Shown here piece after piece: positions 27,497-35,568 of a stretch of DNA of 64,000 nt. The translations under genes and the position numbers were made by a program. Source of the DNA: Allobosea sp. AAP35 (lineage in GTDB: Bacteria; Pseudomonadota; Alphaproteobacteria; Rhizobiales; Beijerinckiaceae); contig NZ_LJHQ01000045.1 in NCBI RefSeq assembly GCF_001295925.1, positions 1 to 64,000 of the forward strand. Direction: 5' to 3'. Numbering within the stretch: position 1 is the first letter of the stretch; each line of letters opens with the position of its first letter. The notes beneath the pieces are model-generated. The model saw nothing but the letters and a program-made list of their open reading frames with translations. It ran no database searches and was not told where the DNA came from.

Positions 27497-28155
27497 GGCT
27501 TCGCCGTCTCATCCTGCTGGCGGCAGCCGCCCTGCCGCTGGCCGCCCTGTCGCCCGCCGGCTCCCCGTCGCAGGCTCAGGCCCAGCAGCAGGGCCCCCGC
27601 AAGCCGCCGCAGCCCAAAGGCCCAGCGCTGTCCGCCTCGCAGCGGCTGATGGCGGGCTCGCCGCTGAATGTCCTGGCCACCCGTGCGCCGGAAGGAGCGC
27701 GGCTCGCCATCGCGCGTCCGACCGATCCGGCTGCGACCGCCATCGTCGTGGTGCCGCTCGGCGCCCGCCCCTCGGCCAGCCTGCCGACGCCGGGCGAGGC
27801 CGGCGCCTATGAGCTGCGCCTGACGCGCGACCAGGACGGCGCCCCGGTCATCCTGCTGCGCCAGTCGCTCGTCACCACACCGCCGCAGGCGACCTTGGCC
27901 GCGCCCGCCCGCATCGGACGCGGCCAGGCCCTGCCGGTGCGCGGCATCGGCCCCAATGGCGAGCGCGACCGGGTGGTGCTGGTGCAGGCCGGCGCCGCCC
28001 CGGACGCGCAAGGCCCGTCCTTCTTCCCGCAGGAGAACGTCGAGGCGACGCTGGATGGCCCCGACCAGCCCGGCGCCTACGAGCTGCGCTATGTGATGGA
28101 CGCCCCCTTCAGCGGCCTGCGCGTGCTGGCGACAAGGGCGGTGCGCGTGGAGTGA
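27493..28155 (+). CDS. Small exported protein of unknown function
   Basis: 220 residues with a Sec signal (MRLRRLILLAAAALPLAALSP, cleavage near ...SQAQA) and a glutamine/proline-rich segment. Two similar beta-rich segments follow: about 52-110 (LNVLATRAPEGARLAIARP...GAYELRLTRD) and about 130-220 (ending PGAYELRYVMD...LRVLATRAVRV). The repeated GAYELR and VLATR motifs suggest two Ig-like units, like those found next to von Willebrand A domains. Its start codon overlaps the K+ channel stop (ATGA), so translation is probably coupled. It could be a periplasmic partner of the channel, but that is inference. Confidence 0.65.
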   Translation: MRLRRLILLAAAALPLAALSPAGSPSQAQAQQQGPRKPPQPKGPALSASQRLMAGSPLNVLATRAPEGARLAIARPTDPAATAIVVVPLGARPSASLPTPGEAGAYELRLTRDQDGAPVILLRQSLVTTPPQATLAAPARIGRGQALPVRGIGPNGERDRVVLVQAGAAPDAQGPSFFPQENVEATLDGPDQPGAYELRYVMDAPFSGLRVLATRAVRVE

Positions 28156-28524
28156 GGGTGGAGGGGAGCGGACAAACCGCACGCATCCCCAGCCCCCCGC
28201 TGTCATTCCAGGGCTTCGCGCCAGCGAAGAGCCCGGAACTGACCACCGCGCTCTACGATGAGCCGCTGTCGGCAGCCGCCCCAACGACCGTCGTGATCAT
28301 GGATTGAACGGGCATAACCTCCACCCCTTATCCCCGCCACCCCGCCCGCCCCTATCCTCCCCTCGCTGCATCCGACCAAGGGGGCTCTCGCGAGGCATCG
28401 TGCGGCCGGGTGCAGTGGCGGGTTTCGGGAGGCGTCGCCATTGCGGGCGGGGGCTCCCGGAGGTCGAGCGGCAGTAAGTCCCCTTAGTCAAGGGACGAGT
28501 GGCCGCGACGCCCAAAACACCCGC
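28156..28524. other. Intergenic region with a degenerate repeat, no gene seen
   Basis: Downstream of the small exported protein. 28201-28265 looks like a worn family A repeat (TGTCATTCCAGGGCTTCGCG, then CTCTACGATG). The remainder is very GC-rich, with no convincing reading frame and no recognisable RNA. Confidence 0.35.
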
Positions 28525-28681
28525 GCGCGGAGCCGGGCGGCGCGAGATCGGCGCTGCATCGACCTCGACATCGACACTCGACATCGGCACGCGGCTCTGA
28601 TCCGCGCGCCACCCGGCTCCGCGCATCCCCTTTCGGGGGTATGGTCGCGAAACCCCGCGGCTCAGGTCGGTCGGGGCTTTT
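28525..28681 (+). ncRNA. Possible structured RNA with terminator-like 3' end
   Basis: A long hairpin pairs 28525-28537 with 28612-28624 over 13 perfect base pairs, then 6 more (28539-28544 with 28605-28610) after one mismatch. The 60-nt apical part contains the direct repeat CTCGACATCG twice (28564-28573, 28577-28586). A second hairpin (28625-28630 with 28635-28640) and a weak CCCCG/CGGGG stem followed by TTTT (28653-28681) complete a plausible transcript. I recognise no Rfam family: tmRNA, RNase P, SRP and 6S signatures are absent. It could equally be a worn mobile repeat. Confidence 0.3.
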
Positions 28682-28716
28682 GGTGCGCGGCGTCGATGAT
28701 GGTCCCCGAACCACCA

Positions 28717-28826
28717 CCGTCATCCTGGGCGGCCGCAGGCCGACCGGGATCCATCATAGGGCGGCGACCGTGCCCGATGATGGATCCCGGCCTGCGCCGC
28801 GTGCCGCGGCTTGTCCAGGATGACGG
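28717..28826. repeat. Intergenic palindromic repeat, family A, copy 3
   Basis: Outer inverted repeat CCGTCATCCTGG / CCAGGATGACGG and inner pair GGGATCCATCAT / ATGATGGATCCC. It is the best preserved copy of the family and lies downstream of icd beyond its terminator. Confidence 0.85.
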
Positions 28827-28858
28827 GCGCCCCAATGAACCGCCTCCCCCGACCCACG

Positions 28859-28887
28859 AAAAAAGCCCGGCCGTCGCCGGCCGGGCT
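28859..28887 (-). terminator. Rho-independent terminator of icd
   Basis: Ten-pair stem (28864-28873 with 28878-28887, AGCCCGGCCG/CGGCCGGGCT), TCGC tetraloop, and a T run on the minus strand (28864-28859). It lies 29 nt past the icd stop codon. Confidence 0.88.
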
Positions 28888-28915
28888 CTCGTGTCGTCAC
28901 GAAGGCTGAAACCAC

Positions 28916-30130
28916 TCAGGCGGCCATGGCCTTCTTCATGTTCTCGCTGACCTTCTCGAGGAAGCCGGTGGTCGAGAGCCATTTCTGCTCGGCGCCGACC
29001 AGCAAAGCCAGATCCTTGGTCATGTCGCCGGCCTCGACGGTGTCGACCGTGACCTTCTCGAGCAGCGTCGCGAACCTGGCCAGCTCGGCATTGCCGTCGA
29101 GCTTGGCGCGGTGGGCCAGCCCACGGGTCCAGGCGAAGATCGAGGCGATCGAGTTCGTCGAGGTCTCCTTGCCCTTCTGATGCTCGCGATAGTGGCGCGT
29201 CACCGTGCCATGCGCTGCCTCGGCCTCGACGGTCTTGCCGTCGGGCGTCATCAGCACCGAGGTCATCAGGCCCAGCGAGCCGAAGCCCTGCGCCACCGTG
29301 TCGGACTGCACGTCGCCATCGTAGTTCTTGCAGGCCCAGACATAGCCGCCCGACCACTTCATCGCGGACGCGACCATGTCGTCGATCAGGCGGTGCTCAT
29401 AGGTGATGCCGGCGGCGTCGAACTGGGCCTTGAATTCGGCCTGGTAGATCTCCTCGAAGATGTCCTTGAAGCGGCCGTCATAGACCTTGAGGATGGTGTT
29501 CTTGGTCGAGAGATAGACCGGATACTTGCGGATCAGGCCGTAGTTCAGCGAAGCGCGGGCGAAATCCTTGATCGACTCGTCGAGATTGTACATCGCCATG
29601 GCGACGCCGGCCTCGGGGGCCTTGAAGACCTCCTTCTCGATCACCGCGCCATCCTCACCGACGAACTTGATCGACAGCGTGCCCTTGCCGGGGAAGGTGA
29701 AGTCGGTGGCGCGGTACTGGTCGCCATAGGCGTGGCGGCCGATCACGATCGGCTGGGTCCAGCCGGGAACGAGGCGCGGCACATTCTTGCAGATGATCGG
29801 CTCGCGGAAGATCACGCCGCCGAGGATGTTGCGGATCGTGCCGTTGGGGCTCTTCCACATCGACTTGAGGTTGAATTCCTTCACGCGGCCTTCATCGGGC
29901 GTGATCGTCGCGCATTTCACCGCGACGCCGTGCTTCTTGGTCGCGTTGGCGGCGTCGATGGTGACCTGGTCGTCGGTGGCGTCGCGGTTCTCGACCGAGA
30001 GGTCGTAATAATCGAGATCGAGGTCGAGATAGGGGAAGATCAGCGTGTCCTTGATCTTCTGCCAGATGATGCGGGTCATCTCGTCGCCGTCCATGTCGAC
30101 GACCGGGTTGGCGACCTTGATCTTGCTCAT
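28916..30130 (-). CDS. icd: NADP-dependent isocitrate dehydrogenase
   Basis: TCA-cycle enzyme that oxidatively decarboxylates isocitrate to 2-oxoglutarate. 404 residues, the length of the dimeric eukaryote-like class common in Rhizobiales. Signatures are [14 protein letters not shown] at the N-terminus, [13 protein letters not shown] (substrate loop), [46 protein letters not shown] and [17 protein letters not shown]. Cytoplasmic. Monocistronic, with a strong terminator, and divergent from the exported protein at 30343. Confidence 0.97.
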   Translation of the reverse strand: MSKIKVANPVVDMDGDEMTRIIWQKIKDTLIFPYLDLDLDYYDLSVENRDATDDQVTIDAANATKKHGVAVKCATITPDEGRVKEFNLKSMWKSPNGTIRNILGGVIFREPIICKNVPRLVPGWTQPIVIGRHAYGDQYRATDFTFPGKGTLSIKFVGEDGAVIEKEVFKAPEAGVAMAMYNLDESIKDFARASLNYGLIRKYPVYLSTKNTILKVYDGRFKDIFEEIYQAEFKAQFDAAGITYEHRLIDDMVASAMKWSGGYVWACKNYDGDVQSDTVAQGFGSLGLMTSVLMTPDGKTVEAEAAHGTVTRHYREHQKGKETSTNSIASIFAWTRGLAHRAKLDGNAELARFATLLEKVTVDTVEAGDMTKDLALLVGAEQKWLSTTGFLEKVSENMKKAMAA

Positions 30131-30342
30131 GTGAAACGACCCCTGCTTCTGGTCAGATTGAAACGATATCGGCCTGCGGCAAGCGCGCCGCAGGCGGTTG
30201 GCCGTGTCCTAAAGCATCGGCCTGGAAAGGGAAATGCGGTTTTCGGCTAAGGCGCTGTTGAACCCGGGACGCAAGGCTCCTTAACCCTTGAGGCCATGGC
30301 GGGGCAAATCCATGCTGCACTGCCGCAAAATCGTCGGCTTGC

Positions 30343-31221
30343 GTGTTCAGTCTGCGCCCTCACCGCCGCCGCACCGGGACGACCGCCTTGCCTCCATCTG
30401 TCTTTCTCGCGCCGGCCGGCCTTTTGATTCGGGCTGCAGCGCTTCTGATGCTGACCGCAGGGCCCCTCGCCGCCAGCCCGGAGCAGCCTGCCGATGCGCT
30501 GACGCTCGACGCAGCCTTCGCGGACGAGGCCGAGATGCAGCTGTTTGCCCCGATTCCACGCTGGCAGGCCCCGCCGCCGCCGCCCGAGCCCGTGCTGGCG
30601 ACGCCGAGTTTCATGGCCCCGACGCTGAACAAGCAAAGCGCAGCCCATGACAGGGCCGTGCGCAACGGGCTCGCCCGGCCCGACTTCGCCGCCGTGCCGA
30701 TCCGGCGCGGGCTCAGCCCCGCCGCGACGCCGCTGCCCTCTGTCGCCGAGCGGGCTGTCGGCATGAAGCTGGGTGCCGAGCGGCTCTCGGTCTCGACCGC
30801 GATCGTCACGGGCCAGGGCGGCTGGCAGCGCAACGACACGCGGGTCGACTGGAATGTGACGCAGGGCCCGAGCGCCGAGGGGGATGTGCTGTGGAGCGCG
30901 GCGGCTGGCGGCAATCTCCAGGCGGCGGGATCAGCCGAGCAGAATGCCCAGGCCGTACTGGGCTACAAGCTCCAGCCACTCGACATCGTCACGCTGACGA
31001 CGGAGATCGCGCTCGCCGGGAGCTATACATTCGCGGCGGAAAACGGGCTTGTCACCAGCATGACGCCACGCGTCAAGGTCATCGCGGATCTGACGCAGCC
31101 GCTCTCCATGCCCTGGCGCACCACACTGGATCTCAATGTCGGCCGGCAGGTGCCGATCACCGGCAACGACTACCAGACCAACGCGTCCGCCCTGCTGCGG
31201 CTGGAACTGCCGACGCCCTGA
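30343..31221 (+). CDS. Exported beta-rich protein of unknown function
   Basis: 292 residues from GTG 30343; a TTG at residue 16 is an alternative start. A hydrophobic signal-like segment (LAPAGLLIRAAALLMLTAGPLAAS) is followed by a proline-rich stretch (about 65-85) and, from about 140, alternating beta-strand patterns such as LSVSTAIVTGQGGWQRND, VDWNVTQG, LQPLDIVTLTTEIALAGSYTF and TTLDLNVGRQVPIT, ending in an aromatic-poor strand. This resembles a small outer-membrane or periplasmic beta protein. No family is recognised. It is divergent from icd and followed 53 nt later by an SDR gene. Confidence 0.55.
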   Translation: MFSLRPHRRRTGTTALPPSVFLAPAGLLIRAAALLMLTAGPLAASPEQPADALTLDAAFADEAEMQLFAPIPRWQAPPPPPEPVLATPSFMAPTLNKQSAAHDRAVRNGLARPDFAAVPIRRGLSPAATPLPSVAERAVGMKLGAERLSVSTAIVTGQGGWQRNDTRVDWNVTQGPSAEGDVLWSAAAGGNLQAAGSAEQNAQAVLGYKLQPLDIVTLTTEIALAGSYTFAAENGLVTSMTPRVKVIADLTQPLSMPWRTTLDLNVGRQVPITGNDYQTNASALLRLELPTP

Positions 31222-31274
31222 AACGCAGGGCCGCGGTCTTCCCGTGTGCTGCCGGCGCCGTTAGACTCGGCGCC

Positions 31275-32003
31275 ATGACCGACACACCCCACACCGCACC
31301 ACGCTTCGCCCTCGTCACCGGCGGCACCCGCGGCATCGGCCAGGGCGCCGCGCTCGCGCTCGCCGCTGCGGGCTTCGAGGTCCTAGCCACCGGCCTGACC
31401 GAAGAGGAAATTGCGACTGCCCCACCCCACCCCGCCATTGCCTATGCGAGGCTCGACGTCACGCGTGACAACGAAGTCGCGGCGATCATCGCCGCCTGCC
31501 CCCGCCTCGACGCGCTGGTGAACTGCGCCGGCATGATCCAGCGCGGCGGCAAGGAGTTCGAGATCGACGCCTTCCGCCTGACGATCGAGGTCAATCTCAG
31601 CGGCACGATGCGGATGTGCCTGGCGGCGAAGGACAAGCTTGCGGCCAACCATGGCGCGATCGTCAACATCGCCTCGATGCTGACCTTCCACGGCTCGGCT
31701 TTCGCGCCAGGCTATGCCGCCTCCAAGGGCGCGATCGGGCAGCTCACCAAGTCGCTGGCCGCCGCCTGGGCGGGCGACGGCATCCGCGTGAACGCGGTCG
31801 CTCCGGGCTGGATCGAGACCGAACTGACGCGGCCGCTGGTCGAGGATGCCGTCCGCTCGGCGCCCATCCTGGCGCGCACGCCGATGGGCCGATGGGGCCA
31901 GCCCGGCGATGTCGGCGGCGCGATCGCCTTCCTTCTCTCGGATGCGGCCGGCTTCATCACCGGCACGATCCTGCCGGTGGACGGCGGCTATCTGGCGGTC
32001 TGA
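31275..32003 (+). CDS. SDR family oxidoreductase
   Basis: Classical short-chain dehydrogenase, 242 residues from ATG 31275. The nucleotide-binding motif TGGTRGIGQG follows the first strand (about 13-22). NCAG (about 79-82), the catalytic Ser in NIASML, and YAASK (the YxxxK catalytic pair) are all present, with a C-terminal PVDGGYLAV as in 3-ketoacyl reductase-like enzymes. The acidic residue pattern does not clearly decide between NAD and NADP. The next gene (97 nt downstream) is a cupin dioxygenase, so the two may act on one catabolic substrate. Confidence 0.85.
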   Translation: MTDTPHTAPRFALVTGGTRGIGQGAALALAAAGFEVLATGLTEEEIATAPPHPAIAYARLDVTRDNEVAAIIAACPRLDALVNCAGMIQRGGKEFEIDAFRLTIEVNLSGTMRMCLAAKDKLAANHGAIVNIASMLTFHGSAFAPGYAASKGAIGQLTKSLAAAWAGDGIRVNAVAPGWIETELTRPLVEDAVRSAPILARTPMGRWGQPGDVGGAIAFLLSDAAGFITGTILPVDGGYLAV

Positions 32004-32100
32004 CCCGCCAGCCAAAACCCAACCGGCACAGGACGATGCCGGATCATCCTGAATCAGCTCGGCAACGCCGGATTCAGCCAACAGCAACGGGAGAAACACC

Positions 32101-32646
32101 ATGAACAAGGTCAGCCCCATTCCGGTCGCAGCCTCCGACGCCGAGCGCTGGACGCCCTATCGGCACCCGCAGCCGAAGGATTCGCCGCCGGAGTTGATTG
32201 TGCCCAACGTCATCCCCACCGATGAGCGCGTCTGGGTCCCGGTCGACGACAATGTCTGGTTCCGACCCTTATGCCTCAGCGTGACGCGCGGCTACTGGAT
32301 GAACCTGCTGCGGGTGCGCCGCTCGGGCGTGCTCTCCCGCCACCGCCATCCGCAGCCGGTCCATGGCTATGTGCTCAAGGGCCAGTGGCGCTATCTCGAG
32401 CATGACTGGGTCGCCACCGAAGGGTCTTATGTCTACGAGGCGCCGGGCGAGACCCATACGCTGGTGGTCGATCCCGAGACCGAGGAGATGATCACCATGT
32501 TCCAGGTCAACGGCGCGATGATCTATGTCGACCCGGACGGCAAATGCCTCGGCTATGACGACGTCTTCACGCGGCTCGACAAATGCCGCGCGCATTATGC
32601 CAGCAACGGGCTCGGCGCGGAGTATGCGGATCAGTTCATCCGGTAG
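32101..32646 (+). CDS. Cupin protein of the 2,4'-dihydroxyacetophenone dioxygenase family
   Basis: 181-residue double-stranded beta-helix protein. The metal-binding cupin motif is visible as SRHRHPQPVHGYVLKGQWRY (about 79-98) and the second motif as YEAPGETHTL (about 111-120). It resembles 2,4'-dihydroxyacetophenone dioxygenase, an iron enzyme that cleaves a C-C bond in an aromatic ketone. The actual substrate here is unknown. A GGGAG ribosome site precedes the ATG. It is likely in an operon with the SDR upstream and is followed by a palindromic repeat. Confidence 0.75.
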   Translation: MNKVSPIPVAASDAERWTPYRHPQPKDSPPELIVPNVIPTDERVWVPVDDNVWFRPLCLSVTRGYWMNLLRVRRSGVLSRHRHPQPVHGYVLKGQWRYLEHDWVATEGSYVYEAPGETHTLVVDPETEEMITMFQVNGAMIYVDPDGKCLGYDDVFTRLDKCRAHYASNGLGAEYADQFIR

Positions 32647-32654
32647 CGGGATCA

Positions 32655-32757
32655 CGTCATTCTCGGGCGAAGCGAAGCGCAGACCCGAGAATCTCTGGCC
32701 GGATGTTTCTCCAGACCATCTCGTCACGAGATGCTCGGGTCGAGCCCGAGCATGACG
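32655..32757. repeat. Intergenic palindromic repeat, family A-like, copy 4
   Basis: Outer arms CGTCATTCTCGGG and CCCGAGCATGACG frame a second pair CCCGAGAATCTC / GAGATGCTCGGG. It lies between the convergent stops of the cupin gene and fliX and may act as a bidirectional terminator. Confidence 0.7.
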
Positions 32758-32761
32758 GAGA

Positions 32762-33169
32762 TCACCGCCCGAGCTTCGCCAGTTCCACCGCCGCCCGCAA
32801 TTCGATATGCGCCAGGACGTCGTCCAGCCGCGGATCGTCGGTCGTCTCGCGGCGCATGGTGAGATTGGCCCTGATCTCCTCCAGTTCGGCGATCTGCACG
32901 CGGCCAGAGAGCAGCGCCGCCTTCAGGCGATCGAGCCCGTCGAGCAGGTCGTGGCCGCGCTTGGCCTGGCGCTTCTTGCGCTCGTGGGGCTCCTCATAGG
33001 CCTGCACGGCGAGCAGCGTGTCGAGCGGACCCGACGCGGCGACACTCGCGCTGCGGGCGCTGGTCGCACCTTCCTTGGTCGGCAATGTGAACGCGGCGCT
33101 CCCTGCGCGCCGTGCGGAACCTGCCGGGCCGGCGTGGGAGACGGGTGCGCGCTGGTCGATCCGGATCAT
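32762..33169 (-). CDS. fliX: Flagellar assembly regulator FliX
   Basis: 135-residue class II flagellar protein. In Caulobacter FliX binds FlbD and couples early basal-body assembly to sigma-54-dependent late gene transcription. Recognised by MIRIDQR at the N-terminus, a low-complexity alanine/serine linker, and the C-terminal helical segment RGHDLLDGLDRLKAALLSGRV followed by DPRLDDVLAHIELRAAVELAKL. It is divergent from flgI. The shared 227-nt region carries a CtrA-like box 45 nt before the fliX ATG, ftr-like palindromes, and a sigma-54 promoter for flgI, the same layout as in Caulobacter. Confidence 0.9.
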   Translation of the reverse strand: MIRIDQRAPVSHAGPAGSARRAGSAAFTLPTKEGATSARSASVAASGPLDTLLAVQAYEEPHERKKRQAKRGHDLLDGLDRLKAALLSGRVQIAELEEIRANLTMRRETTDDPRLDDVLAHIELRAAVELAKLGR

Positions 33170-33214
33170 GGTCGCCTCGCGAAATCGGTCATGCGAACCC
33201 TCATGCCAGCCTGG

Positions 33215-33230
33215 TTAACAGGCGGTAAAC
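33215..33230 (-). promoter_or_regulatory. CtrA-like box at fliX/flgI
   Basis: TTAACAGGCGGTAAAC matches TTAA-N7-TTAAC with one mismatch. It is 45 nt upstream of the fliX start and 2 nt from the adjoining ftr-like palindrome. Confidence 0.6.
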
Positions 33231-33232
33231 CA

Positions 33233-33269
33233 CCCGGCAGAAACTGCCGCCCCGGCAGGAACGGCTGCC
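33233..33269. promoter_or_regulatory. Paired ftr-like palindromes (predicted FlbD sites) at flgI
   Basis: CCCGGCAGAAACTGCC at 33233-33248, and a second, wider-spaced copy CCCGGCAGGAACGGCTGCC at 33251-33269. They are centred about 128 and 109 bp upstream of the predicted flgI start site, a normal distance for an NtrC-type enhancer. Confidence 0.65.
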
Positions 33270-33343
33270 GCCCATCGGCAGGACTGACCCTGCCTCGAAT
33301 GTCCAAACAACTGATAAATCAGCATTTTAAATGTGTCGGCGTC

Positions 33344-33359
33344 TGGCACGCGGATCGCA
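33344..33359 (+). promoter_or_regulatory. Sigma-54 promoter of flgI
   Basis: TGGCACGCGGATCGCA has a perfect -24 element (TGGCACG) and a -12 element TCGC with one mismatch, with GG-N10-GC spacing. Predicted start near 33369, 28 nt before the flgI ATG. Confidence 0.78.
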
Positions 33360-33396
33360 GGAGGATGACCGACCGTTTTCTCCTGCCGGTGAGACC

Positions 33397-34530
33397 ATGT
33401 TCCGCAAAGCCGCCCTGACATCCCTGGTAAAGCCGCTGGCCCTGCTGCTGGCGCTGGGCTTCGCCGTGGTGGCAGGCGAGGCGCAGGCCCTGTCGCGCAT
33501 CAAGGATCTCGCCTCCGTCGAGGGCGTCCGCTCCAACCAGATCCTCGGCTACGGCATCGTCGTGGGCCTCAATGGCACCGGCGACACCCTCAACAACGCG
33601 CCCTTCACCAAACAGTCGCTCACCGCGATGCTGGAGCGGCTCGGCGTCAACACGCGCGGCGCCAATATGCGCACCGCCAATGTCGCGGCCGTGATGGTGA
33701 CCGCCAATCTGCCGCCTTTTGCCACGCAGGGCACCCGGCTCGACGTCACGGTCTCGGCGCTGGGCGATGCCAAGTCCCTCCAGGGCGGCACGCTTCTGGT
33801 GACGCCGCTTCTGGGCGCCGATGGCGAGGTCTATGCGGTGTCGCAAGGGCCTGTCGCCATCGCCGGGTTCTCGGCCGAGGGCGATGCGAGCAAGATCACC
33901 CGCGGCGTGCCCACCGTCGGGCGCATCGCCAATGGCGGCGTTGTCGAGCGCGAGATCGACTTTGCACTCAACAAGCTGAAGACGCTGCGGCTATCGCTGC
34001 GTAACCCGGATTTCACCACGGCGCGCCGCATGGCCGCCGCGATCAACGATTTCCTCGGCGGCGACGCGGCCGAGCCGACCGATCCCTCGACCATCGTGCT
34101 GCAGATCCCGCCGCGCTTCCAGGGCAACATGATCCGCATGCTCACCGATATCGAGCAGCTGCGCATCGAGCCCGACCAGCTCGCCCGGATCGTCATCGAC
34201 GAGCGCTCCGGCATCATCGTCATGGGCAAGGATGTCCGCGTCTCGACGGTTGCCGTGGCGCAGGGAAACCTCACCGTCACGATCAGCGAACAGCCGCAGG
34301 TCAGCCAGCCCGGCCCGCTTGCCAATGGCGAGACGGTGGTGACCCCGCGCACCAATGTGAAGGTCGATACCCAAGGCGGCAACAAGCTGGCCCTGGTGCG
34401 CGAAAGCGTGACGCTGGCCGAGCTCGTCGACGGGTTGAACGCGCTCGGCATCGGCCCGCGCGATTTGATCTCCATTCTCCAGGCCATCAAGGCGTCAGGC
34501 GCCCTGCAGGCCGAAATCGAGGTGATGTAA
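33397..34530 (+). CDS. flgI: Flagellar P-ring protein FlgI
   Basis: Periplasmic P-ring subunit, 377 residues from ATG 33397. An upstream in-frame ATG at 33331 precedes the sigma-54 promoter and so cannot be the start. A Sec signal ending ...GEAQA is followed by the family core LSRIKDLASVEGVRSNQILGYG, VVGLNGTGD, FTKQSL, RTANVAAVMVTANLPPF and the C-terminal LVDGLNALGIGPRDLISILQAIK. First gene of the operon flgI-cheL-flgN-like; its stop overlaps the cheL start by one base (TAATG). Confidence 0.97.
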   Translation: MFRKAALTSLVKPLALLLALGFAVVAGEAQALSRIKDLASVEGVRSNQILGYGIVVGLNGTGDTLNNAPFTKQSLTAMLERLGVNTRGANMRTANVAAVMVTANLPPFATQGTRLDVTVSALGDAKSLQGGTLLVTPLLGADGEVYAVSQGPVAIAGFSAEGDASKITRGVPTVGRIANGGVVEREIDFALNKLKTLRLSLRNPDFTTARRMAAAINDFLGGDAAEPTDPSTIVLQIPPRFQGNMIRMLTDIEQLRIEPDQLARIVIDERSGIIVMGKDVRVSTVAVAQGNLTVTISEQPQVSQPGPLANGETVVTPRTNVKVDTQGGNKLALVRESVTLAELVDGLNALGIGPRDLISILQAIKASGALQAEIEVM

Positions 34531-34895
34531 TGAGCCCAACCCTTGCCATGCCGGCCGCCAAGCTGGCCCTCAACGTCGTCGGCAGCCTCGCCAGCGGGCT
34601 CTCCAACGCGCTCGATCCGGCCAAGGCCAAGGCCAAGAAGCAGGCCGATGATTTCGAGACCATGTTCCTCGAACAGGTCACCCAGCAGCTCACGGCCACC
34701 CCCTCGGGCAGTGAAGGCCCGCTCGGCGAAAACGGCATCGGCGGCGATATCTACAAGTCGCAGCTGACCCAGGAATACGCCAAGCAGATCCAGAAGGCCG
34801 GTGGTCTGGGCCTCTCCGACAGCATCATGCGCGATCTTTTGCGGGTGCAGGAGCAGTCCGGCGCCAGCATCGCGACACAGGCTTCGGGAGCGTAA
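34530..34895 (+). CDS. cheL: Rod-binding protein CheL (FlgJ N-terminal domain type)
   Basis: 121 residues equivalent to the rod-capping N-terminal half of FlgJ without the muramidase half, as is usual in alphaproteobacteria (CheL in Caulobacter). The conserved segment is KKQADDFETMFLEQVTQQL (about 36-54), followed by GIGGDIYKSQLTQEYAKQIQKAGGLGLSDSIMRDLL. The start codon overlaps the flgI stop, so translation is coupled. It probably scaffolds rod assembly in the periplasm. The peptidoglycan hydrolase partner must be encoded elsewhere. Confidence 0.9.
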   Translation: MSPTLAMPAAKLALNVVGSLASGLSNALDPAKAKAKKQADDFETMFLEQVTQQLTATPSGSEGPLGENGIGGDIYKSQLTQEYAKQIQKAGGLGLSDSIMRDLLRVQEQSGASIATQASGA

Positions 34896-34897
34896 CC

Positions 34898-35386
34898 ATG
34901 TCGGTCGCAAGACGCGTTCTCGACGAGCGGCCGCGCGTTTCCAGCCCGCTCGAAGCCAGGGCGCTGATCGAGAGCGTGCTCGAGGCGTTGTCGGCCCTGT
35001 CGCATGTCGTCGGCGAGGAGACCGAACTTGTCCGTGCCGGCCGCCTGCCCGAGGCGATGACGCGCGAGGCGCGCAAGACCGAGCTCGCCGGCATCTATAT
35101 GCGCGGCGTCGAACAGGTGAAGCTCAACGCGGTCGCGCTTGCCCGTTTCGTGCCCGATCAGGTCAAGCGGCTGAAGGGCGCGCATCTCTCGTTCCAGACG
35201 CTGATCGAAACCAACCAGATCGTGCTCGCCACCGCGCGCGCGGTCTCGGAATCGATCATCCGCGATCTCGCCGCCGACGCCAACCGCCCCTCCCGCGCGG
35301 CCGGCTATGGTCCGGCTTCCACTGTCGGCGCCGGCGCCTTCGCCAGGCCCAATTCCGGACCGCTGATGGTGTCGCGGCGGCTCTAA
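34898..35386 (+). CDS. FlgN-like flagellar chaperone
   Basis: 162 residues, mainly two long helices (about 18-60 and 75-120; EARALIESVLEALSALSHVVGEE and FVPDQVKRLKGAHLSFQTLIETNQIVLATARAVSESIIRDL), as expected for a FlgN-type export chaperone for the hook-filament junction proteins FlgK and FlgL, both encoded in this window. The C-terminal 35 residues are disordered. It starts 2 nt after cheL. Sequence conservation in this family is low, so the assignment relies on helix pattern and operon position. Confidence 0.7.
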   Translation: MSVARRVLDERPRVSSPLEARALIESVLEALSALSHVVGEETELVRAGRLPEAMTREARKTELAGIYMRGVEQVKLNAVALARFVPDQVKRLKGAHLSFQTLIETNQIVLATARAVSESIIRDLAADANRPSRAAGYGPASTVGAGAFARPNSGPLMVSRRL

Positions 35387-35568
35387 GCCAGCATCAGCGG
35401 GCCTGAGCGGGCGGCTGCCTCCAAACCCCTCAATATTTACCTAACTTCTTGACGGGAGATTCAATCTTCCGTGCCAGCCTGTCCATGTTCGGATCGGCGC
35501 GAGCCTGTCCATGCAAAGGCCAGCAGCGGCACCGCGCCGCTGGGCCTCACTCCAGAAGGAGTAAAACC

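Noticed and set aside
28385-28500. Minus-strand GCCACTG and CCCCCGC motifs reminiscent of a cobalamin riboswitch
   Set aside because: The GGAGACCTGCC B12 box is absent and no B12-related gene follows.
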